DNA from: Acorus gramineus
Taxonomy: Eukaryota > Streptophyta > Magnoliopsida > Acorales > Acoraceae
Direction of reading: 5' to 3'
Length of the DNA: 64,000 nucleotides
Assembly: GCA_030737835.1 (NCBI GenBank)
Contig: CM060851.1
Location: 7,733,774-7,797,773, forward strand
Part shown: positions 1 to 12,878 of the stretch, one piece after another
How positions within the stretch are numbered: position 1 is the first letter of the stretch
How the letters are laid out: each line of letters starts with the position of its first letter
The notes under the pieces: generated by a model
What the model was told of the DNA's origin: nothing
Databases searched by the model: none
The model's input: the letters and a program-made list of their open reading frames with translations, nothing else
Translations under genes and position numbers: made by a program

Positions 1-1148
1 TATATATAATTTTTTATATTTTTAAAACATTGTAGGGGATTTTTAGTATCTTGTGTTGTCAACGAAGGTTAATCGAATAGTAGTAGAATATTCCTCATCT
101 TTTAAGCGGAAGTCTAATTCAAGAGGTTATTTAGATCTACATATGTGTTTTCAGGGTTTATATAGATTATAAGAAAAGTAAAGGGTTATTTGAATTTTTC
201 CCTATAAATGTTTTAAATAAATGTCCTACCATTTTAGTAAAAAAAATGTTTTAAATAAATAATAGATATTATTTTAGAGTATAAACATATTTATGTTTGT
301 TGTAACTATTAAAAAGTTAATCATAAGCGAATATTTGTAGGATAAGTTGTAGTAGAACAGTCCTGTGATATGTAGTAATTGACAGAAATACTCTTTTAAC
401 TTGTGAAATAGAAACTCTTTTAAATATGTTTATAAACTATAATTGATATTGTACATAAAACTTTGTGTAACAGCTCCCATTCAAACTTCAGAGGAGTTTA
501 TTCTTCATTCACTTTGCTTTCAAAATTGAACTACAAAATCCTAATTTAATGTTTCCTTAAGTACATAATATCACAACATAATCATATATTTCAGTCTAAA
601 GAAATAGTAATAATGTAATTCAAGATTTGCTAAGCTCAGCTTAATAGCTAAACCTGTTTATCCAGAAAATCATTTTAGGCTTGGTTAAAGGTGGGACTCA
701 TATCAGCATCTTTAGGTTCTTTGAACAATGGACTATTTCTTCCCAATCTCAACAAAATCTACATAAAAATAAAGTACATTCTAATAAATCAAACAGGGGA
801 CCTTTTTTTTTTTGTCAATAATTAGAAACATATTTGTTTCCAGAAGACAATGAGAAATAAAACATCAGGCACAATGGTTTCGATAAGGTCCAGCCAAATC
901 CAGACCACTTACAACTTACAAATATATATAACAAAAAGTCAAAAACAAATGAAATATTTTTCTGTGTATACTCACTCATCAATCAGATGCTCGAATCCAC
1001 TCTCTCAGACGCCAACCTGCCACACCAGACCTAACCCGGACAAATGCAAATTTTGCTAAGAGAGTATAAGCAAAAACGACGAAAGCATCTATATCGACTT
1101 TGCTGTGATAATAATATAGATAGCTGCATCGGAAGATGAAGAGGTCAG
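1..1148. other. AT-rich 3' flank, no gene seen
   Basis: No coding region, RNA gene or clear transposon end is visible. The stretch next to 1,149 should hold the 3' UTR of the minus-strand CUE gene. A short plus-strand open frame near 850-1,059 has no family resemblance. Confidence 0.5.
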
Positions 1149-4100
1149 CTAGAATACATCTGGGTGAAAATGCCCAGGAATGGAACTGGGTTCCTGTGCC
1201 CTCTGCAGATGAAGCCTCAGAGTGTAATTGTTTACCTGCACAAAAGCAAGTCCATGTTCTATTATCAGGTCAAGAATAACTATTGGACACTAATACACTA
1301 AGGCTGTATTTGGAAACGAGTTTTAAACCACATCTGGGGATTCTGCTTCTGCAGAAATCACAATTAAACCACATTTGTTTCCAAACCCCTCCAATATTCC
1401 CAGCTTTTGGAAAAAACTGAAAAACAGCTTTTAATTATAAAAACAGCTATTCAGAAGTCTAACAAATATATGTTTATTGTAAAGCTATTATCAAAACCTG
1501 TTTTTCAAACTCGTTTCCAAATATAACCTAAGTCATTCATGCAGTCCTAACTCAGTATATGAAGTCTCTAATATATACTCTATTAGAGAAAATGTAAAAA
1601 GGTATGAGTATATTCATTTTTTTGTGAAAGTATGTGTTTCATTAGACAAATATATACTTCAAAAAAAAAATCAAAATGTGTTCGGACAGCAAAAGTACTA
1701 AACCAAGCCTCTTTTATCTGCAACAACTGGAAATAACCTTGGGAATTTTGATTTAAGGGGTTCCATGTCACACCCCAGTGTCCACTTAATGGCTGAACTG
1801 AGATTTGCTGTTGTCACAACTCACAACAGAAACTAATTACATTCAGGATTCAGCACTATATAATTTTTTTTCTTTCCCGTTTTCTTTGCTCAACAGAAGC
1901 ATCATTAAAATAAAGTTTCAAGCACCGACATGAGAAATACCATATTCTTGCATTATAGATATAAACTTAAAATGCCAAAATTAAGTTAAAGCAAATGTTC
2001 AGTAGAAAATTTGTCTAACTAGGGAGCAGAGAGCAATAAAAACCTCCAATGTTCGAACTTGTTCCTGGTATTGGCTTATTATATGCTTTAACTGTTCGAC
2101 CTCCTTCCGTTTCTCCTCCTGCTCCATACTGCGCTCATGCTGTATTGCAACAGCTTTCTTCAAAATATGGTTGTCTTTCAATAAGCTCTGGAGCTGCTCT
2201 TTCAAGGCAGTCATCTCTAGCTGCTCACACAAACAGCCCAAGGGAAAAGGAAACATCCATCAACGTGAAAAAACTTGTCAATCCCTACACCGTGCTGACT
2301 AAACAATCAGTGGGTTTACCTCCATTGAGGCAGTAGAATGAGCAACAACACTTTTTTCGAAAGATTCCAGAAACCTCATGACACGGACACGAGCATCATC
2401 GAGGCCTGTTGCCTTCTGCATTTCTTGGACAAGAAAATCCACCCATGAGCAGTTTTGTGGTACTACAGATTCCTCTGAGATGTTACTCTGCGAGCCTCCA
2501 ACCTTCTCAGATGAGAGAGAAGGTTCTCCACCTGACACATAAATGAAGCAGAGAGGTGCAAGGAAGCCAAATGCAGATCTAAGACATTAGAAATATAGTT
2601 CCTTCACTGATACACAAGGATGCCATAAATACATGAAAGAAAATTAACCTTCAACAAATTGTTCATTTGCAGTGAACATGGATTCATGGCCCAAAGATTC
2701 GCTGGTTTCTGAGGCATCATTGAGGCAAAGAACTTGGAGACTCTTGATTGCATCATCAATTCTATGGCCATGGGTGTTCAAAACTGTTTCCACAACCTAT
2801 GCGACGAATAAAATTAACAGGATGATGAAACAACTTGAAATGGGTTGCATACCCAAATCCTTGAATAGAAAAAAAAAAAAAGGAACTTTCCATGTGAGAT
2901 GGATTCATCACATCACTGCCACCTTGAATAGGAAACATGCAAAATCCCAACTGTCAAACACAATGGCATGTAGACTGTGGACTCATGGACATTTTAAGAA
3001 ATAGTAAGAAATAAAATAACATGTACCTGAATAAAACTAATCTAGATGTGTCATCAGATATGAGCAAGATAAGAAATTCATACAACATTTTATTGCATGG
3101 AATCTCCAGTGGCCCTATGGCATATGATGTTGAGAATATAATCATCCAGGTGCACTGTGCACACATGCTGACAGGAGTGACAGCTCCTAGAAATGGTCTA
3201 GAACCAGCCGTATGAAAGTCAAATGATACTTTTGAATATTAGTTAGAAAAATATTTAAAATGATTATCAGAAAGCTATAAAAAAAATATCATGTTTAAAG
3301 AAAACCCAAGCTAATATATTTTATATACACCTGAACTCCGTGGCACACACTCCACAATCCACAATTCATACACACCAGTGCACCACAATATAAGACACCA
3401 AAACCCCTTGAACGGAACTACCTATGGAATTTAAAACAGATGACTAAAAACTTTGAAGAAAGATTGAAATCAAGTTTCCGAGATTTAGTACTAATGAACT
3501 AAAATTTCAAATGCATAACTTCCTTGATCAAATCAATTATAAAGTGTGTCCATAAAACTGGGGAGGAGCAAAAATTCCAATACCCACAATACCACATGAT
3601 TTTTCAATGAATCAAAAGGAAAAAAAAAGTGATTTTATCAGATATAACCACTCTTTAGCATCCAGTTTCTATTTAACAAGCTGATGACAGTTTCTATTTA
3701 ACAAGCTGATGATTTGTGAAACAATTGCAAATAGCTCCATGACAGTGTACAACAACAAAAATCACAACAAGGCCTTTGAGTCGGCTACATTAATCACTTT
3801 TTTTCATTCAATTTTATTAAACCTCACGCATTCCGAAACTTTAGAAATGAACAGTCTTTCCTTACAGTCACCATCCAAGTTTGTTTTGGCCTAACCCTTG
3901 TCCTTAGAACCCCTTCAACAACTAATATCAATCCCCTCATAAATGGTGAACTAATTGGTTTCCGTCGCAGATGTCCAAACCATCTCAAACTGGTCTGGAT
4001 TGTGTCAAGATTCAGATGAAAAATATCTAACAAAAGAATACATTATTAACCATAAAAAACGAAACCCAGGCAAAACAGAAGCACAAACAAAAAAGAAACA

Positions 4101-4371
4101 ACTTTACAAAAAATCCTTTCATGGGTATCCAAAAAAATCACGATTCAGTGAACAGAATCTGATGAGGGAGGAGAAACTTCACCTCCGGATCCATGTTTGG
4201 GAACATCTTGAGCAGGACTTGGAGCTTGTCGTCGGGTCCGAAGGAGATATCCAACGATCGGATCGGCGACCCGAACTGGGAGCACCTCGACCTCTTCGTG
4301 GCCGGCGTCGTCGCCGAAGATCCGAAGATCTCTTCGAATCCCAGGCGCTTCCCGCAGACACCAGCCGACAT
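1149..4371 (-). CDS. CUE-domain coiled-coil protein, 5 exons, 270 aa
   Basis: Small plant-specific CUE (ubiquitin-binding) protein of the type annotated in Arabidopsis as ubiquitin system component Cue (At5g32440-like). Coding exons in transcript order: 4183-4371, 2649-2796, 2320-2531, 2044-2220, 1149-1235. All introns are GT-AG and the phases fit without adjustment. Residues 1-45 start MSAGVCGKR and are basic and Ser-rich, as in the family. Residues about 48-87 form the CUE fold, with MFP at 56-58 and a closing SLQVL; this domain binds ubiquitin in other proteins. Residues about 184-242 are a strong coiled coil. The tail ends IPGHFHPDVF, which I recognise as the family C-terminus. An in-frame ATG lies further upstream, but the MSAG start is the conserved one. 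The last intron holds a MITE. Function beyond ubiquitin binding is unknown; localisation is not predicted. Confidence 0.88.
1302..1528. mobile_element. Tourist-like MITE (PIF/Harbinger type), TAA duplication
   Basis: A 227-bp element flanked by TAA at 1299-1301 and 1529-1531. The ends are inverted repeats (GGCTGTATTTGGAAACGAG at the left; the right end read on the minus strand is GGTTATATTTGGAAACGAG). It lies in the last intron of the CUE gene and has no coding capacity. The TAA duplication and the GG start fit PIF/Harbinger-derived Tourist MITEs. Two similar insertions lie near 60.9 and 63.3 kb. Confidence 0.75.
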
Positions 4372-4560
4372 GGCACCAGAACCTCGCTCAAAAACCGTGA
4401 ATCTCTCTCTCTCTCTCTCTCTCTCTAACTCCTCGTCTTGAACTTTCGATCTACAACTAGGGTTCACGAGAGAAATCGAAGCGGAGAAAGTCTCCCTCTC
4501 TTTCTCTCTGGATCTGTTGTGGTTTTTTATGATGGAGATGAAAAAGGGGAAGAGAGAGAG
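4372..4560 (-). promoter_or_regulatory. 5' UTR and core promoter region of the CUE gene
   Basis: Just upstream of the start codon the minus strand carries a GA-repeat run (4402-4426), and further up a telo-box-like AACCCTAG (about 4454-4461). Both are common in plant housekeeping promoters and 5' UTRs. The transcription start cannot be fixed from sequence. Confidence 0.5.
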
Positions 4561-4775
4561 AGGAGAAGAAAGAGAGAGTCATTTATGCATAATTTATTAT
4601 TATTATCCAACACACAACCATTGAGGTCTAATGAATTGAATCCGTTCGATTAAAATGTCTATAGTTGTGATTCTCTCTGTATTGCATAGTGGGTTGGTTG
4701 AAATTTGTTTTCCACATACACTGCACCGTCCACCGTGAAGTTTTGGTGCACGTAAACATGAGTTATTTTACTCTG

Positions 4776-5295
4776 TGTATGAATGTGACGTTGGGTGAGT
4801 CGCTGTCGGTAATTATACTGAAACAGATAATAATTCAGATTAAATAAGTAACTTTTTGTTTCGTTGATTTTTTTGCTATTCTCATTGAAAAACGTAAAAA
4901 TAACTTTTTTGTTGTTTGGTTCACCTTGAATAAAGTGATGATAAATTATTGATAAGGGATGAATAAGAGTTTATGATTTTTTAAATGACAATTATACCCC
5001 CTGAGAATAGTGTGAGAGATATATGATTGATTTGATAGATGTGACAGTTTTTGGAATCTGTGAGTCTGTTAGGTGAGATAAATTTTTTAAAATGACAGAG
5101 AATGATATTTTTATCCATTGACATAGATAAGCCTTGATAAGCAATTCCACCATTTCCTTAGAATAGTTATCAGACCTTATCCTAGCTTATCCAGACATAA
5201 CTATCGGGGTTTATTCTATCAAAACAAACAACTTTTTTTAGCTATTCTCATCTATTCTTCATTATTCTTGCCTTATGTTCCATGCCATACGGGGG
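4776..5295. repeat. Dispersed MITE-like repeat, copy 1
   Basis: About 520 bp closely matches 46,335-46,863, including the closing block ending CCATACGGGGG. The copy at 46.3 kb has both ends as an inverted repeat (CCCCCCGTATGG). Here the left end has diverged. No coding capacity. A superfamily cannot be assigned because no clear target-site duplication is seen. Confidence 0.6.
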
Positions 5296-7337
5296 TTAGA
5301 GTTTATGAACATTCTAGAAATATATTAATGTATCAGTGAAATAAACGATTTTTCTGTTTGATTGTGTTTTTAAGTATTTTTGTTGAAAAACATAATAATA
5401 AAATTTTTGTTATTTAATTGATCATTGATAAGTTGTGGATTAAATGTGAATAAGATGTTGATAAAATTTTATAAAAAGTAAAAGAATTATTTGAAATTTA
5501 TGAGAGGTGATGATAGTTGGTTTGACCATTTAAATCTGCAATGGTGTTTTAACGATTCGCCCACCATAGAAACTGTCTTATCGTGGATCCAAACTGGGTC
5601 TATTTTTTTTCTAAAAATAATGTTTTAATTTTTTAAAAATAGTAAACCTCATGTAATGAGATATATATTTTGCTAAAAATATATATATCATTCCATTATG
5701 AATCCACTCAATCAATTTACAAATGAAAAAAAAATTAACGAGATATATTCTAGACGGCTATGGCCTATGGTGACATGTAAACTTTCAGCCCTTGTTTGGA
5801 TACAAATAGGACTTATTATTAAGTATACAGCATAAGCAGGTATATCAATGGAATAAATGATTTTGTGTTTGATTATGTTTTAAATTATTTTCGTTGAAAA
5901 ACAAATAATAAAATTTTGTTATTTGGATAAAATGTGATAAAATATGGATAAAGATTTATAAAAGATAAAAAAATGATGATAGTGATTTTATAAGAGATGA
6001 TAACAGTGAATTTACATATTCTCTGGATGGAATAACTTACAATAACTTTAATTACATGGGTTAGTTAGAATTTATATACCACTTTATATCAACTTATTCC
6101 AGCTTAATTTATTCTTGGGTATTCAAGACTTTCAAATAATCAAAATCCACAATTTCTATTTTTTGCAAGATACTCTAAATCTTGTTCCACATCCAAATAG
6201 GCAAGTGTTTTGATTGAACTCTCAAACATATGCATCCCCCATATGATATTATGATAAGACTTAAAAGGATGATGTGCCAATCGAGACAAAGACCAGGGGG
6301 CTTATGACATCTCAACAACTTCTGAGGGCTCCTCGGAAAACAATATAGACTTGAACAAGTGACTCACTCGATGATGCATATGACCTAAGCCGTCGTCCAG
6401 GAATTTTTTGCTACCTGCATTGTAAGTGTGAATTAGTGTCATAATCAGGGGCGTTTAACTACCCAAATCGGACGGATAACATAAGCTCGTTCAGGTTTAA
6501 ATACAACCTTCCTTTTTCTTGTTAGGTATAACCATTATTTTCTTGCTATTAATTTCTCATTATGGAGATTTTAATAAGGGTGTAATTTGGACAGGTTGGA
6601 TCGTATGGGTGGGATTCGAGTCGAGCTCAATGAGCATTTTTCAGGTTCTATAATTTGGATAGAGTGTTATTACACTCAGTTTTTTTTTTATAGTATGAAA
6701 TATAATCTCATATACCTCTTTAAAATATTTCACTTATTGTAACAAATATATATTTCATTGTAACTTTTTTACATTTTTCTATAAATGACACTATTCAATT
6801 GATTCAAGTATATGATTTACATGTTATAAAAAAACATACATCATTAAATAAAATATATAATACTTAGAAAGACAATAAAATGGGAGGACTAGAAATGAGA
6901 CTTAGACTAACATTTCTGAAAAACACCTCAAGTTGCCAGGGAACAAGGATGCAAATTTTTCTCCACCCTCAAAAGTTATTTGATAATATAATATCTTCAA
7001 TTCATCAAATTTCAAGGCTAATACTCTTATGGGTTAGGTGAAACACGCATAACCCAACCCTCTAACATGAACCTAACCAACACTGAGTTTGAATTTTCTT
7101 GGATTTTAAATCTAACAGTTAAAACTTCATCGGACCTGCTTGCAAATCAAGTTGGGTCAGATTCAAATCACCGAAGTTGCATCAATTAACCTTAAATGTT
7201 AAAAAAATCTATCATAAAATCTGATTTGTCATGTTACGAATAAACTAGAAATTCAACTGAATGTCTTTGGCTGATTCAATATTAAGAATGCTTTAATAGA
7301 GTTGAATTAATAAATTTGTAAACCCAAAGCATCCAAT
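5296..7337. other. AT-rich spacer with repeat fragments
   Basis: No gene seen. Blocks at about 5,330-5,490 and 5,820-6,120 share internal motifs with the repeat at 4.8 kb (for example GTTGAAAAAC followed by an AATAAAATTTTTGTT-like run), so they look like decayed relatives. The rest is unassigned. Confidence 0.45.
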
Positions 7338-7409
7338 GTGGCTGTCATCTAGTGGTTAGGATCCCACGTTGTGGCCGTGGAAACCTGGGCTCAAATCCCA
7401 GCAGCCACA
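7338..7409 (+). tRNA. tRNA-His (anticodon GUG)
   Basis: A 72-nt cloverleaf. The acceptor stem GTGGCTG pairs with CAGCCAC and the discriminator is A. The anticodon stem CCACG/CGTGG encloses loop TTGTGGC, with anticodon GTG. The T arm is CTGGG/CCCAG. No intron. A pol III terminator T run follows about 5 nt downstream. As in other eukaryotes, the G at position -1 would be added after transcription. Confidence 0.95.
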
Positions 7410-7773
7410 TTTCTTTTTAATAAATTTTTTTTTAACTGTAATTTTAAGAACCATCCTGACCGTCCGATACCTATCAAAAGTACACCAAGCTCAACCATCC
7501 GATCGATCCTCCTTAGATCCCCTAATCTTGCACGTTGTTCAACCAAGTTATTTTTGCATGAAACGCCACTATATATTCTTTCATAACTTCACTTTCTGTA
7601 TGTTATGTTTTGATTTGTTAATTCTGAAACCTGTATTGGAATAAGATCTGGTTTTCAGAATTTGTGGTCCTTCCCTGCCAGAGTCACAGACCGACTTGGA
7701 TAAAGACAGGGAAGTCTGCAGCAATGTCATGAATAGAATCATAATGAATAGAGCTTACACAGCGAGTCGTCAA
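7410..7773. other. Spacer between two tRNA genes
   Basis: 364 bp. It begins with pol III terminator T runs of the upstream tRNA. The open frames here are shadows with no family match. Confidence 0.5.
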
Positions 7774-7846
7774 GGTCGCATAGCGAAGTGGATATCGCGT
7801 TAGATTCCGAATCTAAAGGTCGTGGGTTCGAATCCCACTGTGATCA
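7774..7846 (+). tRNA. tRNA-Arg (anticodon CCG)
   Basis: 73 nt. Acceptor stem GGTCGCA/TGTGATC has two G-T wobbles. Anticodon stem TTAGA/TCTAA encloses loop TTCCGAA, anticodon CCG. T arm is GTGGG TTCGAAT CCCAC. No intron. A T-rich pol III terminator follows at about 7,863-7,879. It closely resembles the plant tRNA-Arg(CCG) species. Confidence 0.94.
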
Positions 7847-8899
7847 TAGACTCGTTCTGTCTGCTTTTCTTTTTTTTTTAAATGGATGTGTGGATGGAGT
7901 ATGAGATTTTTTCTGAAAAATGTTAGCTTCAGTTACATTTATCAACCATAACTTAAATCTTTTTTATTTATTTTTAAATAATAAACATTATCTAATAATA
8001 TATATATTTTAATAAAATGTGTATATTGTTCTATTTCGAATTGAATGAATCCATTTTTAATAAAGTGTAAAAAAATATTTAATGTAGTATATACAACATT
8101 TAACGAGGTACATGTTTCACTAGATTTCTAATGTGGCATATATGACTGTGTTTTGGACTGAGAAAAAAACTGAGTGCAACAGTACTCATTTTTTTTTTTT
8201 TATCTTTTATAAGATGGGTCATAGTTCATATGCGTATAGAACTGTGGGTTGAACTTGGGCCTTGATGAATGAATTTAATTGTAATGGAAAATGTTACAGA
8301 TAGTTATTTCTTTTCTAAAGTATATACGTGTTTAATAAAATAAATAATTATTCGAATAAATTAATTTTTTAATAATAAAGCATATATTCACTTAACAAAA
8401 TATATAAGTCTATTAAAGATTTCATTGAGTGAAGATTGTGAATTGATCGAGCATATTAATGCCCTATTACATTTCATCTATCTTTCATTTTTGTTGAAAA
8501 ATAGATATATAATTAATTAAAAATACATTTTTTTTTAATAAAAATACATAATTTGTTACATGAGATCTGAGATATATATCTTGAAGAATAAAAAAAATAT
8601 ATGAGAACCATAAAAAATCCACAAATAAGCATTATTAGATGCATTTCTCTGCTTGCGTTATAGTACTATATATATCGAGAGCTCAGATAAAATATATAAC
8701 TAGTTAAAAAATGCGCATATTTGTCTCGATTTTAAAATGAAAAAGAGGGTTTTTTTGTTCAACTCAAATACCGAAATAATATTTATCTCTATTTTTATCC
8801 TAATTTTCACAATTATGAATAAAGATAAAATTGATAAATTTTTAATCATCCTAACAACTTATTCTCAAAACCTTAACTACCCTGAATTACAGTGAGTGT
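7847..8899. other. AT-rich spacer upstream of OST4
   Basis: No gene or clear transposon end is seen. Poly-A/T tracts dominate. Confidence 0.45.
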
Positions 8900-9091
8900 T
8901 GTAAATGAAAGCGTGAGACATGGGCTGGGCTTGTAAGCCTTTACCACGTATCAACGTGGGCCGGACTCGGGCAATGGTGAAGGATACTAACTGTTATACA
9001 TAGTTCGATTTTTCAATCCCCCGTAGTCAGTCTCCGGCAGATCCTCAGTTTTTCGTCCAGGGCTTTCAACATCTCCTCCGCATCAACCACG
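8900..9091 (+). promoter_or_regulatory. OST4 promoter and non-coding first exon
   Basis: Three TGGGCY (site II) motifs lie at 8921-8926, 8926-8931 and 8957-8962; such clusters are typical of plant promoters for translation and other housekeeping genes. A pyrimidine-rich 5' UTR follows and ends in a donor ACG|GTGAG with the last exon base at 9,091. The intron 9,092-12,226 ends in AACAG directly before the OST4 start codon, so this gene has a 3.1-kb 5' UTR intron. The transcription start itself is inferred only roughly. Confidence 0.6.
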
Positions 9092-12000
9092 GTGAGAACG
9101 ATCTCTCTCTGGGTCTCTATTTGTTATTATTATTATTTGTTTCAGTCGAAGCCACTCTTCTTTGATTTGGTAGATCCGATTTTTCGAAAAGAAACGAATT
9201 CGGGGGATCTATAAACATTTTTTGATTCTGTTGTTGTGGATCTTCTGATCTGTGGTTTTTAATTGTGTAGATCGGATTGAAGGATTGTTAAATTTTGTAG
9301 ATTGGGTTTTTTTTTTTAGGATCTGTGATGTCAGATCGAATTTTTTGAAATTGACGGTCGATGAAATTGATTTTGGATATGAAGAATGGGATATGATGGG
9401 GGTGGGTTCTTGACCTGGATGTTTGATTAGATGGTCTGGGGAATTTTTTACTTTTTTACTTTTTTTTGTTATTGTGAACATGTATTAATAAATGGTCAAT
9501 GAGGGTTCATTGGTTTTGTAATATGAGAGATATCTCATGCTTGTTTTGTTTTGTTTTTTGTTTTTTTTTTCTTTCTGACTAGATCATTTGTTTGATGTAC
9601 TTAGTGTATTTTATGAAGATTGACTACTGGAAATTGTGTGTGTGTGTGTGTGGTGGGTTGGGGGGGGGGGGGGGGGGTTGGTTTACAAAAGCATAAAAGA
9701 GAAATTTATACAGGTCATAGCACATACAGTATGATGGTCCATCTAGCTTGTGAGAAATGAGAAAATATTTCAAAGGGAGCGAAGGAAGGAATGGTATGCT
9801 CAGAATATATGGGGCAGTGTTGTAAATAGTCGAAAGGACCAGAGTAAGTTCAATTTTGAGGATAAGACAGTGAGAATGAATGGGGAAGGGGAGTTTGTGT
9901 GGAATAGGGGATGTGTACTGTGGGAGGGTAGGGTTTTTGTGCTGGTATTGTATTTCTTGGGGAAGCATCTCGGCTTCCATTTTGGATGTTGAACACTAAT
10001 AACATTGGTGGCACCCCTGATCCCTCCCTTTTATTACTAAACAAAGGAGAAATGATAAGTTCTTGTGGGAATTTTTTTTTATGGGGTTTCCGATAATTTT
10101 CTTATTTCTTCCTGTTTTGAGAGGCATGCTTTAGTTTTTAAGGCAAAATACTTGATTTATATTGGTTGATGACATGATGCAGTGAGGCAACATCAGTTGC
10201 CAAATATCTCCATGTGCTTTTATGTGAGCTTGTGTTTTTTTCTCATATATGTAGAGAAAGAGTTTAATCATTTATATTATTTCAAGTCAGTTCTGATAAT
10301 ATTCTTAGTTTCCAAATTGCCTGAGTTATTTTTTTTTAATATTTCCATGAATTTTTGCTTTTTTATATTCCGGATGGTGTTGTTAAAGCGCATACATTGG
10401 TGATGTATGATCTGAGGGGCATGTGTGTGTACTGTGGTTGCTGCTTCTAGAGTTGGTAAGGAAATAGATTGTGCAAGCTCTAAGTGGAATATCTAGCTGA
10501 GTGTGGACATGAGGAATGATATAAATTATACGTCATGGATGACGTTATTATTACTGAAAGTTGAATCATCCTACCTGAATGTAGAATGATAAGACATAAA
10601 TTTGTTTCACAGTATAGAGTATCCAAGTATCTTAGGCTGGACGTTTTGGTTTTGCATAGGTCAACTGTCATGAGGCATATCTTTTAAGTAGGTATGTATA
10701 TTTAAATAATTTCATTCCTAGGAGATGAATTTGAATCGTATTGCTGTGGCTCAGAACATTGCTATTAGTTTGAACATATTTTAAGGGGCATCCAATTTGT
10801 TTTGGTAGAAGATCTTGAATTGGTCGACTACAAGCCTGGAATGGGTGATGAGATTCTTTGATATTGTTTCACATTGTGTTTGCTAGTATTATGGACCAAG
10901 ACGGGTGTGCTTGTTATAAATCTTGAGTGAATGTAGAAACAATGACTTTATAAATTATGTTGTAGACTATGATGTCATTTTTTTAAAAAACAGTCATTCC
11001 CAAATTGATTTCTAAATTTTCTGTTTAATTTAAATTATGTAATTTGTAAACTTAGGGAAAAAAATCTATCACAATTAATCTTTCTCAAACAACATGCTGC
11101 CGGAATGTCAGACAAAGTTTTATGGAGCTTATTCATGCAATATAAGTAGGCCATGTTTTTATTAATGCTCTAGATTGAGCATGTAGCTTGTAGTGGTTCA
11201 CATGCAATCTTATGTTTTCAACATACTACATCCTTTGTTATTGTGTGAAAATATAATGTTGCATTATGGATATTGCCTGTGACTATAGGATGTAAAATTT
11301 GAATGAGCCAATACAATCAAGATGTTTCCAGAAAGTATCAGTATTTGCTGTTTGAGTATCACACAGAGATACAGAACTTATTGCTTGTTTATTAACCAAA
11401 TATCCAAGCATTGTAGGTTGTTGCTGAAGCTTGACTGCCTCTGTGTGCATGTAAGATGTAATTTCTTGACTAGGTTTACCACATTGCCATTGTCATAATA
11501 ACCTTTGTGCAACCATGTATTGATTTTGTCAAACATCAAAATTTCTGATGTTAATTGCTGATAATTGATTCTATTAGAAAAAGGAGCAGTGTATTACTTT
11601 ATCTTTAACACCCCTAATAATTGATCTGATGATAAATGATATGCAATTTCTGACCGACAACAATTAAAATAGAAAAATTGTTATGACAAAGAATCATGCA
11701 CTGATTAATAATCTAAGCAGCTGAGGCATTGGTAATTTTAATGTTACTGCGGAAACCCGGTAATTAACTACTATAATGTTAAACAATTTCATGTATTTGT
11801 TTGTTCATAAATGGTGTATCAAAAACCATTTCCTGTATTTTCTGTTAAACACCTTAAAACCCTGATGGATGTGTTTATACTTTATAGTGCATGTTATGAC
11901 ATGATGCATCTGAATTGCCTCAAGAACTGAGATGCTATTGGCTCATTTTGTGTGTGGTTCTTGTTTGCAAATCTGAGCCCGTAGTAAGATATTAAGTACA

Positions 12001-12226
12001 AACTGTTGTGGTGGAAAATTAACAAATTATTCGGTGATTCCATGGAGATAATCATTTCACTTGCCGATGTTAATTTTTGCAAAGTTTCTTTTGATCTCAA
12101 CATGTTTCTCAGTGTCTTGACTCTTGATTAAGTTTTTTATTTTTTAAAAGATCATTTAATCCCTTTTATAATTACATGATGGTTGTTCTGTATCTGATTT
12201 TCTGCTTTGTTTGTTTTGTTGAACAG

Positions 12227-12340
12227 ATGATTGACGATCAAGACTTAGGGTTCTTCGCCAATTTCCTTGGCATCTTCATATTCATCTTGGTGATTGCTTA
12301 CCATTACGTTATGGCGGACCCAAAATATGAAGGGAACTAA
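12227..12340 (+). CDS. OST4: Oligosaccharyltransferase subunit OST4, 37 aa
   Basis: Encodes [19 protein letters not shown] followed by [18 protein letters not shown]. This is the full and near-invariant plant OST4 sequence. OST4 is a single-span subunit of the endoplasmic reticulum oligosaccharyltransferase, which moves the preassembled glycan to Asn on nascent proteins; OST4 holds the catalytic STT3 module to its partners. Residues about 8-27 are the membrane helix. The start codon sits right after the AACAG acceptor of a long 5' UTR intron whose first exon ends at 9,091. Too short for routine ORF calling. It converges on the FUSC pseudogene and is the complete, presumably working copy; a second copy without promoter lies at 36,146. 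Confidence 0.95.
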   Translation: MIDDQDLGFFANFLGIFIFILVIAYHYVMADPKYEGN

Positions 12341-12878
12341 AGATGTTTGTCGGCTATATATATGTAGGCAGATGATTTTCCCAATCTAGTAGAGGCATGA
12401 AGAAACTCTGAATGTTTGTCATGCATGCTCTACCCCCTATTTTTAGGCAGACAATTTTTCTAAATCAACAGAGGGAGACGGCTTGAATTTGCTATTCCTA
12501 TTGATTGGCTTGTGTGTTGTGCTTTCTTAATGTGTCTTTGATAGTTTTATACTTTTATGACATGCATCACTAAACATAGTATAAACACCATGGTTTCTAT
12601 CCTCCAATCTTTTATTAATTGCATATTGCTAACATTATTATGGAACAACATTTTGCTCCAATTGAGATTCTTCAGGTGCTGAAGTGATGTGATGCATATC
12701 ATATCTTTCATCTGTCATCTAATATACTTCCCTTTCACTGATAAAACTTTAGATTTGCATTTGATTTGCCCCAGATGTGTGAAATTCATGAAAACATGAT
12801 GTTATTTAACACAAAGTGGCTGTATTTTTGTTTTATTAATGTTACAACCACAAACATTCTGATTCAATCAAGTTAGGG
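12341..12878. other. Convergent 3' intergenic region (OST4 / FUSC-A)
   Basis: Holds the 3' UTRs of OST4 (plus) and of the FUSC pseudogene (minus). No other feature is seen. It is about 95 percent alike to 36,260-36,788 in unit B. Confidence 0.55.

Noticed and set aside
9624-9980. 118-aa minus-strand frame in the OST4 intron
   Set aside because: It depends on a poly-G and (TG)n tract (9,637-9,678) and matches no family.
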